From assembly GCF_016907655.1 (NCBI RefSeq), contig NZ_JAFBCL010000001.1:5366001-5430000 (forward strand): a DNA stretch of 64,000 nt, in the 5' to 3' direction. This stretch comes from Saccharothrix algeriensis (GTDB taxonomy: Bacteria > Actinomycetota > Actinomycetes > Mycobacteriales > Pseudonocardiaceae). Position 1 is the stretch's first letter. The number at the start of each line of letters is the position of its first letter. Made by a program: the position numbers and the translations under genes. The notes under the pieces are model-generated. The model did not search any database, was not told the DNA's origin, and was given only the letters and a program-made list of their open reading frames with translations. This document shows positions 36,161 to 48,871 of this stretch, piece by piece.

Positions 36161-36669
36161 CCACCCCAGGGAACGTGGACACCGGGCAGCAGGTGGACGC
36201 CGGGCAGCCGGTCGCCGGGCAGTCGAGCACCGGACAGCCGGTTGCCGAGCAGTCGGTTGCCGAGCAGTCGAGCGCCGGGCAGTCGGGCGACGACGTCGTC
36301 CGCGGCGTCGAGGGGATGCCGGAACCGCCCGCCCCCAAGGCGGACGTGGCGAACCTGGACGACGTCGAGGAGGCCATGCGCGACGTGGTCGACCCCGAGC
36401 TGGGCATCAACGTGGTCGACCTCGGCCTGGTCTACGACATCCGCGTGGACGAGCAGAACGTCGCCGTGATCGACATGACCCTCACCTCGGCGGCCTGCCC
36501 GCTGACCGACGTGATCGAGGACCAGACGCGCCAGGCGCTGGTCGGCGGACCCGCCGGCGGCATCGTCGACGACTTCCGCATCAACTGGGTCTGGATGCCC
36601 CCGTGGGGGCCCGAGAAGATCACCGACGACGGCCGCGAGCAGCTCCGCGCCCTCGGCTTCACCGTCTGA
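36157..36669 (+). CDS. sufT: SufT/DUF59 metal-sulfur cluster assembly factor with repeat-rich N-terminus
   Basis: A 170-aa protein; the C-terminal ~105 residues are the MIP18/DUF59 fold with VEEAMRDVVDPELGINVVDLGLVYDI, the conserved cysteine in SAACPLTDVIEDQ, and WVWMPPWGPEKIT. It acts in maturing Fe-S proteins. The first ~55 residues are not part of the family: they are Gln/Ser/Gly/Val-rich and built on a tandem unit (GQPVA, EQSVA, EQSSA, GQS), 36179-36293. ATGA overlap with sufU. The codons of the repeat part share the GC bias of the rest. Annotators may place the start downstream; the overlap and continuity favour this one. Confidence 0.88.
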   Translation: MTTPGNVDTGQQVDAGQPVAGQSSTGQPVAEQSVAEQSSAGQSGDDVVRGVEGMPEPPAPKADVANLDDVEEAMRDVVDPELGINVVDLGLVYDIRVDEQNVAVIDMTLTSAACPLTDVIEDQTRQALVGGPAGGIVDDFRINWVWMPPWGPEKITDDGREQLRALGFTV

Positions 36670-36697
36670 CCACCCCAGCACCACCGGACCACCCAGC

Positions 36698-36732
36698 GCG
36701 GCCCCTCCGGAACCCACCTCCGGAGGGACCGC
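36698..36732 (+). terminator. Hairpin after the suf operon
   Basis: Arms 36698-36711 and 36719-36732 pair at 13 of 14 positions with a 7-nt loop, 28 nt after the sufT stop and 20 nt before the convergent small gene's stop. Confidence 0.7.
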
Positions 36733-36751
36733 ACCGCAGCGGTCGTCGGCC

Positions 36752-36964
36752 TCAAGCCGGCGACCGCTGTTCGTTGATCAGGCGGAGCGCTTCCTGACCC
36801 TCGCTGAGCAGCTTCTCCAGCGCCTGCGGGGTGAACAGCATCTCGACGCCGCCGTCGCCCCAGGAGAACTGGACCGCGTCGCGGTGGATCTCGCTGGTGA
36901 TCGGCGAATCGCCGTCGATCTTCGCCCACTGCTGGGCCGTGACGCCCAGGACCGTGTTGAACAC
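36752..36964 (-). CDS. Small hypothetical protein
   Basis: A 70-aa protein starting at GTG 36964 (AGAGGG about 7 nt upstream). It contains SEIHRDAVQFSWGDGGVEMLFTPQALEKLL, a beta-strand pair then a helix; I do not recognise it. It is divergent from an XRE/DUF5753 regulator gene across 123 nt, which makes it a candidate target of that regulator. The frame is open for 1.1 kb upstream as a shadow of the regulator gene. Confidence 0.6.
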   Translation of the reverse strand: MFNTVLGVTAQQWAKIDGDSPITSEIHRDAVQFSWGDGGVEMLFTPQALEKLLSEGQEALRLINEQRSPA

Positions 36965-37087
36965 CGGGTTTCCCTCTCGGATCGCTACTGTTGTGCGGAC
37001 AGGACGAGCGTAGCGCGGACGATGCGATATTCCGCGTCTCGAACGGGTGAAAACCCTCGCCGAAGCTTCAACAGGAGGGCAGCTCCG

Positions 37088-37939
37088 ATGACCGACGGCC
37101 GACCAGATCCGGTGATCGCCCGGTTCCAGTGCGGCGAACTGGCCAGGCAGCTCCGCGTGGCCGCGAAGCTCGAACACGGCGAAGCCGAAGGGCTGCTCAG
37201 AGCCCTCACGCCGAGCTTCTACGCGACCAAGCTGACCAAGGTCGAGAACGGCGCGATGCCACCGTCGACCGCCGACGTCGAGGCGATGATCGCCCTCTAC
37301 CTGCCGACCGTGGACCAGGCCGACGAACTCCGCGCCCTGGCCAGGGACGCGAGACGGCGGGCCCAGCCGGGCGCGATCCCCGGCCCGAGGTCGCGGCAGT
37401 ACCTGTCCCTGGAGCGGCTGGCGGTGGAGATCCGCATGGTCTACAACGAGATCCCCGGGCTGCTCCAGACCCGCGAGTACGCGCGCGCCGCGCTGTCGGC
37501 GTCGCCGGTCGTCGCGGCCTCGGCGGTGGACCGGCTCGCCGAGGAGCGCGCCGAGCGCAGCCGCCGCATCATCCGCCCGGACGGCGCACGCGTGTGGATC
37601 ACGCTCGGCGAAGAGGTCCTGGACCGGGCGAACGGGGGACCGGCGATCCTGCGGCGGCAGCTCGAACACCTCCGCGAGGTCGCGGCCATGCCCAACGTCC
37701 GGCTCCGCGTGGTGACCAGGGCGGCGGGTGCCGTAGCCGGGCTCAGCGCGCCATTCACCCTGCTCCACACAGCGGATGGCAAGTCGTTCGCGTTCGTGGC
37801 CACGGTTGTCCGGGGCGATTACGTCAAGGCGACCGAGCCGTTCGCAGCGATCTTCCAGAACGCCTGGGAGCGGGCTACCCCGGAGGAAGAGTCGGCCGCG
37901 ATACTGGACGCCAGGATCGCTGACCTCACCGACAGCTAG
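37088..37939 (+). CDS. XRE-like regulator with DUF5753 domain
   Basis: A 283-aa protein: an N-terminal helix-turn-helix-like region (ELARQLRVAAKLEHGEAEGLL...TKLTKVENGAMPPSTADVEAMIALY) and the C-terminal DUF5753 sensor domain (QYLSLERLAVEIRMVYNEIPGLLQTREYARAAL, LDRANGGPAILRRQLEHL, APFTLLHTADGKSFAFVATVVRGDYVKATE). The HTH is diverged from the classic Cro/C1 form. AGGAGGG lies 8 nt before the ATG. It is followed after 12 nt by a DUF397 gene, the usual pair in actinobacteria, which in some cases acts as a toxin-antitoxin-like or developmental switch (e.g. BldB/WhiJ type). Target unknown. Confidence 0.88.
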   Translation: MTDGRPDPVIARFQCGELARQLRVAAKLEHGEAEGLLRALTPSFYATKLTKVENGAMPPSTADVEAMIALYLPTVDQADELRALARDARRRAQPGAIPGPRSRQYLSLERLAVEIRMVYNEIPGLLQTREYARAALSASPVVAASAVDRLAEERAERSRRIIRPDGARVWITLGEEVLDRANGGPAILRRQLEHLREVAAMPNVRLRVVTRAAGAVAGLSAPFTLLHTADGKSFAFVATVVRGDYVKATEPFAAIFQNAWERATPEEESAAILDARIADLTDS

Positions 37940-37951
37940 GAGCGGCTGAAC

Positions 37952-38128
37952 ATGTTGCGGTGGCGAAAAAGCAGCTACACGAACGCGGGCAACGACCCGC
38001 AGTGCGTCGAGTTGGCCTGCCCGGATGACGAGCGCCGGGCGGTGCGGGACAGCAAGCACCGGGCCGGTCCCGAGCTGACGTTCCCGGCGGCGGCGTTCCG
38101 GGCCTTCCTCGCCGACGCCAGGAAGTAG
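37952..38128 (+). CDS. DUF397 protein
   Basis: A 58-aa protein: LRWRKSSYTN..., CVELACPDDERRAVRDSKHR, TFPAAAFRAFLADAR, the DUF397 consensus (W-R-KSS-S, C-V-E, V-RDSK, F-W-FL). DUF397 proteins work with the XRE/DUF5753 partner immediately upstream, possibly as its antagonist. A weak GGAG site precedes the ATG. One copy only, where streptomycetes often have several. Confidence 0.9.
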   Translation: MLRWRKSSYTNAGNDPQCVELACPDDERRAVRDSKHRAGPELTFPAAAFRAFLADARK

Positions 38129-38137
38129 CGGGCGGCC

Positions 38138-38160
38138 GGGGCACCCGGTCGGGGTGCCCC
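38138..38160. terminator. 9-bp hairpin between DUF397 gene and GCS2 gene
   Basis: GGGGCACCC (38138-38146) pairs with GGGTGCCCC (38152-38160), loop GGTCG. It lies between convergent stop codons at 38128 and 38174. Confidence 0.7.
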
Positions 38161-38173
38161 ACCGCCGCCGCGG

Positions 38174-39292
38174 CTAGGTCTGCTCGACCAGCAGGTCCAC
38201 CACGTCGGTCAGCGAGCCGCGCCGCCGGAACGCCCGCCGCTGCCGCGCCGCGCCGTCGCCGTCCACCAGCAGCCGGGCCACGCCCTCGTCGGCCAGCTCC
38301 TCGTCGCCGTGGACCTGCAACGCCGGCCGCGCCCACTCCAGCAGCGCCCGCACGCGGTCCGCCGCCGGCACCAGCTGCCCGGTGCGCGGCTCCACGCCCA
38401 GGCCGCCCACCCCGTCCCGCGCCGCGCGCCACAGCGACGTCCGCAGCGCCAGGTCGGACACCGGCAGCGCGGGCGCGCCCGCCACCGCCGTCGCCGCGAC
38501 GGCCCGCACCAGGGCCGCGATCAGCACTGCCTCGTCCACGGTCGCGGCCACGTCGCACACCCGCAGCTCCACCGTCGGGTGGTTGGCCGACAGCCGGACG
38601 TCCCAGTAGATCATCGCGGCGTCCATGGCCGCGCCCGAGGTCCGCAGCGTGCCCGTCCCGCGGTGGTAGTCCGCGGCCGAGGCGAACCACGGCGGCGCGC
38701 CCGCCGACGGCCACGGGCTCCACGTCACGTACCGCCAGCTCGCGTACCCGGTGTCCCGGCCCTCGAAGAACGGCGAGTTCGCGCTGATCGCCAGCAGCAC
38801 CGGCAGCCACGGCCGCAGGTGGTTGGAGATCAGCACGCCGGTCTCCTCGTCCGGGATGCCGATGTGCACGTGGCAGCCGCAGATGGTCAGCCCGTCGACC
38901 AGCGGCCCGTACCGCTGCGCGATGGCCCGGTACCGCCGGTCGTCGGTCAGCGGCGGCGGGCGCTGCGCGCCGAACACCGGGGTGCCGGTCGCCACCACCC
39001 GCGTGCCGTGCTCGCGCGCCAGGTCGCTCAGGGTCTGCCGGGACACCACGAGCTGGTCGCGGATCTCGGCCGTCGTCAGGCACACCGAGGTCGCGCTCTC
39101 GACCTGGTACCGGGTGATCTCGGCCTGCAGGTCGAGCACCCCGTCCGCGTCGCCGAGCACCGCCCCCGCCGCCGGCGCCGGCGCCCCGGTGCCCGCGTCG
39201 ACGAGCAGGAACTCCTCCTCCACCCCCATCGAGAGCGCCGCACCGAACCCGGTGGGCGGGCTCGGCAGCGCGGTGACCTTGACCTCGCTCAC
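38174..39292 (-). CDS. Glutamate-cysteine ligase type 2 / carboxylate-amine ligase (YbdK family)
   Basis: A 372-aa ATP-dependent ligase. Landmarks of the GCS2 family: GVEEEFLLVD at the start, QAEITRYQVESATSVC, CGCHVHIGIPDEETGVLISNHLRPWLPVLLAISANSPFFEGRDTGYASWR, and HPTVELRVCDV. These form the ATP-grasp-like glutamine-synthetase fold. It may join glutamate to cysteine or another amine; actinobacteria make mycothiol rather than glutathione, so the true substrate is uncertain. GTG start with AGGAGG about 7 nt upstream. Its 101-nt gap to the EAL/GGDEF gene holds no clear hairpin. Confidence 0.9.
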   Translation of the reverse strand: MSEVKVTALPSPPTGFGAALSMGVEEEFLLVDAGTGAPAPAAGAVLGDADGVLDLQAEITRYQVESATSVCLTTAEIRDQLVVSRQTLSDLAREHGTRVVATGTPVFGAQRPPPLTDDRRYRAIAQRYGPLVDGLTICGCHVHIGIPDEETGVLISNHLRPWLPVLLAISANSPFFEGRDTGYASWRYVTWSPWPSAGAPPWFASAADYHRGTGTLRTSGAAMDAAMIYWDVRLSANHPTVELRVCDVAATVDEAVLIAALVRAVAATAVAGAPALPVSDLALRTSLWRAARDGVGGLGVEPRTGQLVPAADRVRALLEWARPALQVHGDEELADEGVARLLVDGDGAARQRRAFRRRGSLTDVVDLLVEQT

Positions 39293-39393
39293 CAGGTGCC
39301 TCCTCGCAGTGGGTAGTCATCCTGATGCTATGAGTGGTCGAACCAGTGCACATGCATCGTTGTGGTGAACTTCCCGGTCGATGAGACGGGCAA

Positions 39394-41157
39394 TCAGCTG
39401 ACTGCGAGGTGGGGACCGCCGCGCAGCACGTCCACGTGGTCGCTGCCCGGTCGGCCCAGCACCCAGCTGTTGCCGCGCAACGACTTCGCCTGCTCCTTCA
39501 GCGGGGCCAGCAACCGGGACACCTCCCGGTACGAGCCCACCGACCCGGCCGCGCAGACCAGCGTCGCCAGCGACAGCGTGACCCCGTGCCCCTCGGCGTC
39601 GAACGGCGTGTCCAGCACCCCCGCGGCGTAGGGCACGATCTCGTTCAGCCCGGCGACGACGAGGAAGTCGTCCCCGCCGACGTGCCCGACCTGGGCGCCG
39701 GGGAAGGCGGTGGCGCCCTCGGACAGCGTCCGGCCCAGCGCCCGGATCAGGTCGTCGCCGGCGGCGAACCCCACCGTGTCGTTCACCCGCTTGAACGCGT
39801 CCACGTCCAGCCAGCCGACGGCGAAGATGTCGCCGTTGAGGATGCGCCGGTCCACCTCGCGCGCGATGGAGTCGCTGCCCGGCAGGCGGGTCAGCGGGTT
39901 GAGCGCGGCGGCCTGCTCGACCTTCAGCTCGGCGATGCCGCGCACCACGTCGGCCACCCGCACCACGCCCAGGCACCGGTCCTGGTCGTCCACGACCACC
40001 AGGTCGTCGTTGGTGCGCTCGCGGTTGGCGTGGGCGACGATGTCCAGCAGGTCCAGCGCGGCCGAGTCCGCGCCGATGACGCGCGGCTTGTCCGCCAGCC
40101 GCGCGGCCTCCCGCTTGGCGTGCAGGGCGTGCCCGAACGGCCCCGTCACCGCCAGCAGGAACCGGTTGCGGTCCACCGTCCAGGTCGGCCGGCCCTCGTC
40201 GTCGACCAGCACCACGCCGCTGACCGTCGGCTGGGTGGCCAGCACGTCGCGCACCTCCTCCGAGGTCGCCGACTCCGGCAGCGTGGTCGCGGGGTGCAGG
40301 AAGTCGGTGACCTTCGGGCCGGTCTTGCGGCGCAGCGGCTTGGTCAGCGTCTTGGCGGTCGACTCCGGGTCGCCGACCTCGCTGAGCACCGCGGAGATCG
40401 TCGCGTTCACCTTCGGCCGGCGCTGCGCCGAGGCCAGCAGGTTGCCCTGCGCGAGCCGCACGCCCAGCCGGCGCAGCGCCACGAGCTGCGCCTCGGTCTC
40501 CACGCCCTCGGCGACGACCTGCGAGCCGGTCGCCTCGCACAGGTGGTTCAGCGCCTGCACCAGCGCGAGCCGCGCCGGGTCGGTGGGCAGGTCCTGCACG
40601 ACCTCGCGGTCGAGCTTGACCACCTCCGGCTGCACCTCGGCCAGCAGCGACAGCGGCGAGTCGCCCTCGCCCACGCCGTCCAGGCCGATCCGGAACCCGT
40701 CCTCGCGCAGCTTCGCCAGGCCCTTGACCAGCCGGTGGCGCGGGGCGCGCGAGTACGGCGTGCCGACCTCCACCACCAGGTTCGCCGGCGGGCGGCCCGC
40801 GTCGCGCAGCGCCGCGTAGAGCGGGGCCAGGTGCTCCGGCTTGTCCGCGATCGTCATCGCGAGCAGGTTGACGTGCAGCGGGAGGGTGAAGTCGTGGTCG
40901 GCCGCGCTGCGGACCGCACGACAGGCGAGGGCCACGTCGGTGTTCGCCAAGTACCCCGCACGGAAGGCCATGCGGAGCAGGTCCTGCACGCTGCCGTCGT
41001 GCGGGCGGGCGAGGGCTTCGACCGCGACGACCCCTCCGGTGTTGAGGTTGAACAGCGGCTGGAAGGCGAAGCGGACGTCATCCAGCAAGGCGGGCACACG
41101 CTGATCCTGCCCGGTCGATCTTCTGTTGCCCAGACCGTTAACCAGCTGTTCCTCCAT
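39394..41157 (-). CDS. EAL-CBS-CBS-GGDEF protein (cyclic di-GMP metabolism or sensing)
   Basis: A 587-aa soluble protein. The N-terminal ~250 residues form an EAL domain (VEALARP, LHVNLLAM, VVEVGTP, VVKLDREVV, AEGVETEAQ), but the usual DDFG motif reads DGVG, losing one metal-binding aspartate, so phosphodiesterase activity is doubtful. Two CBS motifs follow (SGVVLVDDEGRPT and DLVVVDDQDRCLGVVRVADVV). The C-terminal GGDEF domain has LDVDAFKRVND and GGDDF in place of GG(D/E)EF, with no RxxD inhibitory site before it. Activity of both domains needs testing; nucleotide sensing through CBS is likely. It overlaps the upstream lycopene cyclase gene by 20 nt. Confidence 0.88.
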   Translation of the reverse strand: MEEQLVNGLGNRRSTGQDQRVPALLDDVRFAFQPLFNLNTGGVVAVEALARPHDGSVQDLLRMAFRAGYLANTDVALACRAVRSAADHDFTLPLHVNLLAMTIADKPEHLAPLYAALRDAGRPPANLVVEVGTPYSRAPRHRLVKGLAKLREDGFRIGLDGVGEGDSPLSLLAEVQPEVVKLDREVVQDLPTDPARLALVQALNHLCEATGSQVVAEGVETEAQLVALRRLGVRLAQGNLLASAQRRPKVNATISAVLSEVGDPESTAKTLTKPLRRKTGPKVTDFLHPATTLPESATSEEVRDVLATQPTVSGVVLVDDEGRPTWTVDRNRFLLAVTGPFGHALHAKREAARLADKPRVIGADSAALDLLDIVAHANRERTNDDLVVVDDQDRCLGVVRVADVVRGIAELKVEQAAALNPLTRLPGSDSIAREVDRRILNGDIFAVGWLDVDAFKRVNDTVGFAAGDDLIRALGRTLSEGATAFPGAQVGHVGGDDFLVVAGLNEIVPYAAGVLDTPFDAEGHGVTLSLATLVCAAGSVGSYREVSRLLAPLKEQAKSLRGNSWVLGRPGSDHVDVLRGGPHLAVS

Positions 41158-42223
41158 CCGTGGCCGGTTGCACCGAAAATGCCAATCGGGCGCGCAACCA
41201 CCAGGGCGCCGCGCGGAACAGCGCGGACATGGAGTCGAGGGATCCTCGCAGGTCGGCGCGGTTGCCCAGGTAGTTGCGTTGCTGATTCTCGCTCAATTGG
41301 AAAAAGATGTCGAAAAATTCCGGAACCTGGTCGGGCCGCATCGCCAGCACCGCCGCCAGGCCGTGCCGGCGGAACGCGTGGACCAACCGGGCCCGCGCCG
41401 GCCACAGCACCCGGGAGACCGGCACGCCCGCCGCGATCGCCCGCGCCACCTCCGGCGCCAGCCGCAGCGCGCTCGCCACGCTGTAGCCGGTGGCCGGGTG
41501 CACCAGCCCCGCGGCGGCGCCGAACGCGTCGCGGTCCACCGGGCCGTCCAGCGGGATGCGCACCCGCTCCTCCTCGCGGGGCAGGGGCAGGCCGTGCGCG
41601 GCCAGGCGCGCGCGCAGCCGCAGCCGCAGCTCGGCCAGCGGCAGGCCCGGCGCGCGCGCCAGCGACGTCTCCTCCAGCAGCACCCGGTCCGCCGACACCG
41701 GGATGGCGTAGAGGAAGGTCGGGTCCGGCGTGCCCGCGTCCGGCGGCCTGCGCCAGTCCATGATCAGCGCCTCGTCCTCGCCGAGGAACGGCGCGGCGGC
41801 CTCCTTGGGCACCACGACGCCGACGGCGTGCTGGGCGGCCCGGCCCTCGGCCGACCCGGTCGCGTTCACCACCACGTCGGCGGTGAGCACGCGCCCGTCG
41901 CGCAGCACGACCCGGTGGCGGTCGCGCTGCGCCACCGTCCCCTCCACCACCCGCACGCCCTCGGGCAGCCGGTGCAGCCGCTCGTTGTCCAGCACCGCGT
42001 ACCCGCGCCCGAGCCGGTGCTCCCGCACGCCCACCACCCGGGCCTTGGACGTCGACACGGCGACCGGCGCGCCCGCGGGCAGCTCGTCCGACCACGCGCC
42101 GTAGGTCGCGCGCCACGGCCGCCCGGGACGCCGGTCGACCAGCGCGGTGCCGAGCCCGCGCGCCCAGCACTCCGCCGCCAGCGCACGACCGGCCGGACCG
42201 CCACCGATGATCAGCACGTCCAT
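41138..42223 (-). CDS. Lycopene cyclase family flavoprotein
   Basis: A 361-aa FAD-dependent protein of the CrtL/CrtY lycopene cyclase family. The N-terminal DVLIIGGGPAGRALAAECWARGL is the dinucleotide fold; DEALIMDWR and TFLYAIPVSADRVLLEETSLA are family motifs, and the last includes the acidic catalytic region. PLDGPVDRDAFGAAAGLVHPATGYSVASALRLAPEVARAI is the typical C-terminal FAD site. It would close the ends of lycopene to beta-carotene, but no other carotenoid gene lies in the window. It sits between a MASE1 gene (1-nt overlap, TGATG) and the EAL/GGDEF gene (20-nt overlap), so it is translated with both. Confidence 0.85.
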   Translation of the reverse strand: MDVLIIGGGPAGRALAAECWARGLGTALVDRRPGRPWRATYGAWSDELPAGAPVAVSTSKARVVGVREHRLGRGYAVLDNERLHRLPEGVRVVEGTVAQRDRHRVVLRDGRVLTADVVVNATGSAEGRAAQHAVGVVVPKEAAAPFLGEDEALIMDWRRPPDAGTPDPTFLYAIPVSADRVLLEETSLARAPGLPLAELRLRLRARLAAHGLPLPREEERVRIPLDGPVDRDAFGAAAGLVHPATGYSVASALRLAPEVARAIAAGVPVSRVLWPARARLVHAFRRHGLAAVLAMRPDQVPEFFDIFFQLSENQQRNYLGNRADLRGSLDSMSALFRAAPWWLRARLAFSVQPATDGGTAG

Positions 42224-43353
42224 CAGCGGGCGTCCGGGTGGGTCGGCGGCAGCGCCTTGCCCAGCAGCAGCGGCTGGTACTGCGACACCACGTCGGACAG
42301 CTGGGCGCAGGTGCGCTCGATCGCCCTGCGCGCCTCGTTGCGCTCGGCGATCACCGCGCTGAGCACCAGGGTCGTCAGCACGACCGTGGTCGTGAACGCC
42401 TGCAGGGTCACCATCCGGTGCACCAGGTCCAGGTGCGCGAACGGGCCGATCCCCGCCGCGGCCCCGCGCGAGGCCATCACCGACGCGATCAGCGCGCACG
42501 GCGCCGAACCCAGGTGCTGGAAGCGCAGGGCGCCCCAGACGGCGAACGGGAACACCACGTACAGCAGCCGCACCGGGCTGTTCGCGGCGATCACCATCAC
42601 CCCCGTGGTCGCGACCAGCAGCGCCGCCGCCTCCAGCGCCCGCGCCGGCCGCACCGGGCGGCGCAGCCGGCGCAGCGCCAGCACCAGGGGGACCAGGACC
42701 AGCACGCCCATCGCGTCACCGGTCCACCAGACCGACCAGGTGGGCCAGAAGTCCGACCTGGCGACCTCGCCGGCGAGCACCAGCGCGCCCGTGCCGACGG
42801 AGGCGCTGACGGCCATCCCCGCGAACGCGCCCAGGAACACCAGGCCGAGCGCGTCCCGCGTCCGCTCCAGCTCCGTCCGGAACCCCGTGTGCTTGAGCAG
42901 GAGGAACGCGACGACCGGGCCGAGGGTGTTGCCGACGCTGATCAGGAACGCGGTGCTGCCGCCGTCCAGCGGGGCGTTCACGGCGAACGCGGCGACGGCG
43001 ATCGCCGGCCACAGGCGCACCCCGCCCAGCAGGAGCGCCAGCAGCGCGACGCCGGTCGGCGGCCACAGGGGGGACACCTGGTCGTTGACCAACGCTTGGA
43101 GGAGGCCGAGGCGCGCGCCGGCGTAGTAGCAAGCGGCGACCACGGCGAGGTGGATGCCATACCTGCCCCACGGGCGGAGACGAGGGGGGAGCAGCACCCG
43201 GACAGCATCCTCCGTCCTCGGCCCGTGCACCACGTCTAGCTGCGGAGACGCGGCAACCGACCCCCCGATTTCACTATCCGGCGACACTCGTGTAAGTTTC
43301 TCTCTGCCAGCGCGGAACGGGCCGGAGAGAGACCGGAACGGAGCGCGGCGCAC
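42223..43353 (-). CDS. MASE1 membrane sensor protein, stand-alone
   Basis: A 376-aa integral membrane protein with about ten helices and MASE1 features: VNDQVSPLWPPTGVALLALLLGGVRLWPAIAVAAFAVN, FLISVGNTLGPVVAFLLLKH, WTGDAMGVLVLVPLVL. MASE1 usually precedes a GGDEF, EAL or kinase domain; here only a ~40-residue helical tail follows, so the output must be another protein, perhaps the EAL/GGDEF protein two genes on. The first ~60 residues before helix I are hydrophilic; GTG 43353 and GTG 43287 are both possible starts, neither with a good ribosome site. It is transcribed away from the rrn operon, whose promoter region it adjoins. Confidence 0.85.
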   Translation of the reverse strand: MRRAPFRSLSGPFRAGREKLTRVSPDSEIGGSVAASPQLDVVHGPRTEDAVRVLLPPRLRPWGRYGIHLAVVAACYYAGARLGLLQALVNDQVSPLWPPTGVALLALLLGGVRLWPAIAVAAFAVNAPLDGGSTAFLISVGNTLGPVVAFLLLKHTGFRTELERTRDALGLVFLGAFAGMAVSASVGTGALVLAGEVARSDFWPTWSVWWTGDAMGVLVLVPLVLALRRLRRPVRPARALEAAALLVATTGVMVIAANSPVRLLYVVFPFAVWGALRFQHLGSAPCALIASVMASRGAAAGIGPFAHLDLVHRMVTLQAFTTTVVLTTLVLSAVIAERNEARRAIERTCAQLSDVVSQYQPLLLGKALPPTHPDAR

Positions 43354-43556
43354 AAGCCCCGGAGGAAGTCACTCGGTTCGAGTGGGTTGCGATGGTGAGC
43401 GCGTGTTCCTTGAGAACTCAACAGCGTGCCGAATAGCCAGTAAATTGTATGAACCTCGTCAAGAGGTTTTCCTTTGAGATTGACTGGACAGCTGGCGATG
43501 TCACGGACCATATTCCGGTTCGTGTGTCAGTGTTGTTCGAGCGATCAACTCATTCC
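43354..43556 (+). promoter_or_regulatory. rrn leader with boxA-like element and 16S processing arm
   Basis: TGTTCCTTGAGAACT at 43404-43418 recurs as TGTTCTTTGAGAACT at 45383-45397 before 23S: an antitermination-type boxA pair. CAACAGCGTGCCGAA (43419-43433) pairs, with one G-U, to 45252-45266 downstream of 16S, forming the 16S precursor stem. I could not pick out the rrn promoter with confidence; it may lie inside or upstream of the MASE1 5' end. Confidence 0.7.
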
Positions 43557-48505
<4,949 letters not shown>

Positions 48506-48624
48506 GACGCTACGCATCCACTGTGCGGTTCTGAAAGAACCACCGGGCCCACCCCGGGCGACCCCCTGACACGGTTGGTGTCGGGTGTGGGTTGTGGGGG
48601 TGGTTGTGGTGGTAATTTCATAGT

Positions 48625-48743
48625 GTTTCGGTGGTCATGGCGGAGGGGGAACACCCGGTCCCATTCCGAACCCGGTAGTTAAGCCTTCCAGCGCCGATGG
48701 TACTGCACTCGTGAGGGTGTGGGAGAGTAGGACGCCGCCGAAC
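48625..48743 (+). rRNA. rrf: 5S ribosomal RNA
   Basis: About 119 nt from GTTTCGGTGGTCATGGCGGA to GGACGCCGCCGAAC, with terminal helix TTCGGTGG/CCGCCGAA and loop motif CCCATTCCGAACCCGG. It follows 23S by ~120 nt in the rrn transcript. Confidence 0.97.
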
Positions 48744-48751
48744 ATTCCTTC

Positions 48752-48793
48752 CCCGTAGGGGGCACCCGGTTCCGGGTGCCCCCTACGGGTTTT
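48752..48793 (+). terminator. Intrinsic terminator of the rrn operon
   Basis: Arms 48752-48769 and 48772-48789 are perfectly complementary (18 bp counting the loop-closing pair) and are followed by TTTT. It ends 78 nt before the dGTPase start codon, so that gene must have its own promoter. Confidence 0.92.
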
Positions 48794-48871
48794 CGGCGTT
48801 CCCACCGACTGTTCCACCGGCACCGCTCACGGCGTGCTGCTGCCGGCGGGCGCACGGACTACTTTCTTCCC

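Noticed and set aside
43441..43520. TTGACT at 43480-43485 as rrn -35 box
   Set aside because: No -10 hexamer at 16-19 nt; the nearest TATTCC is 25 nt away.
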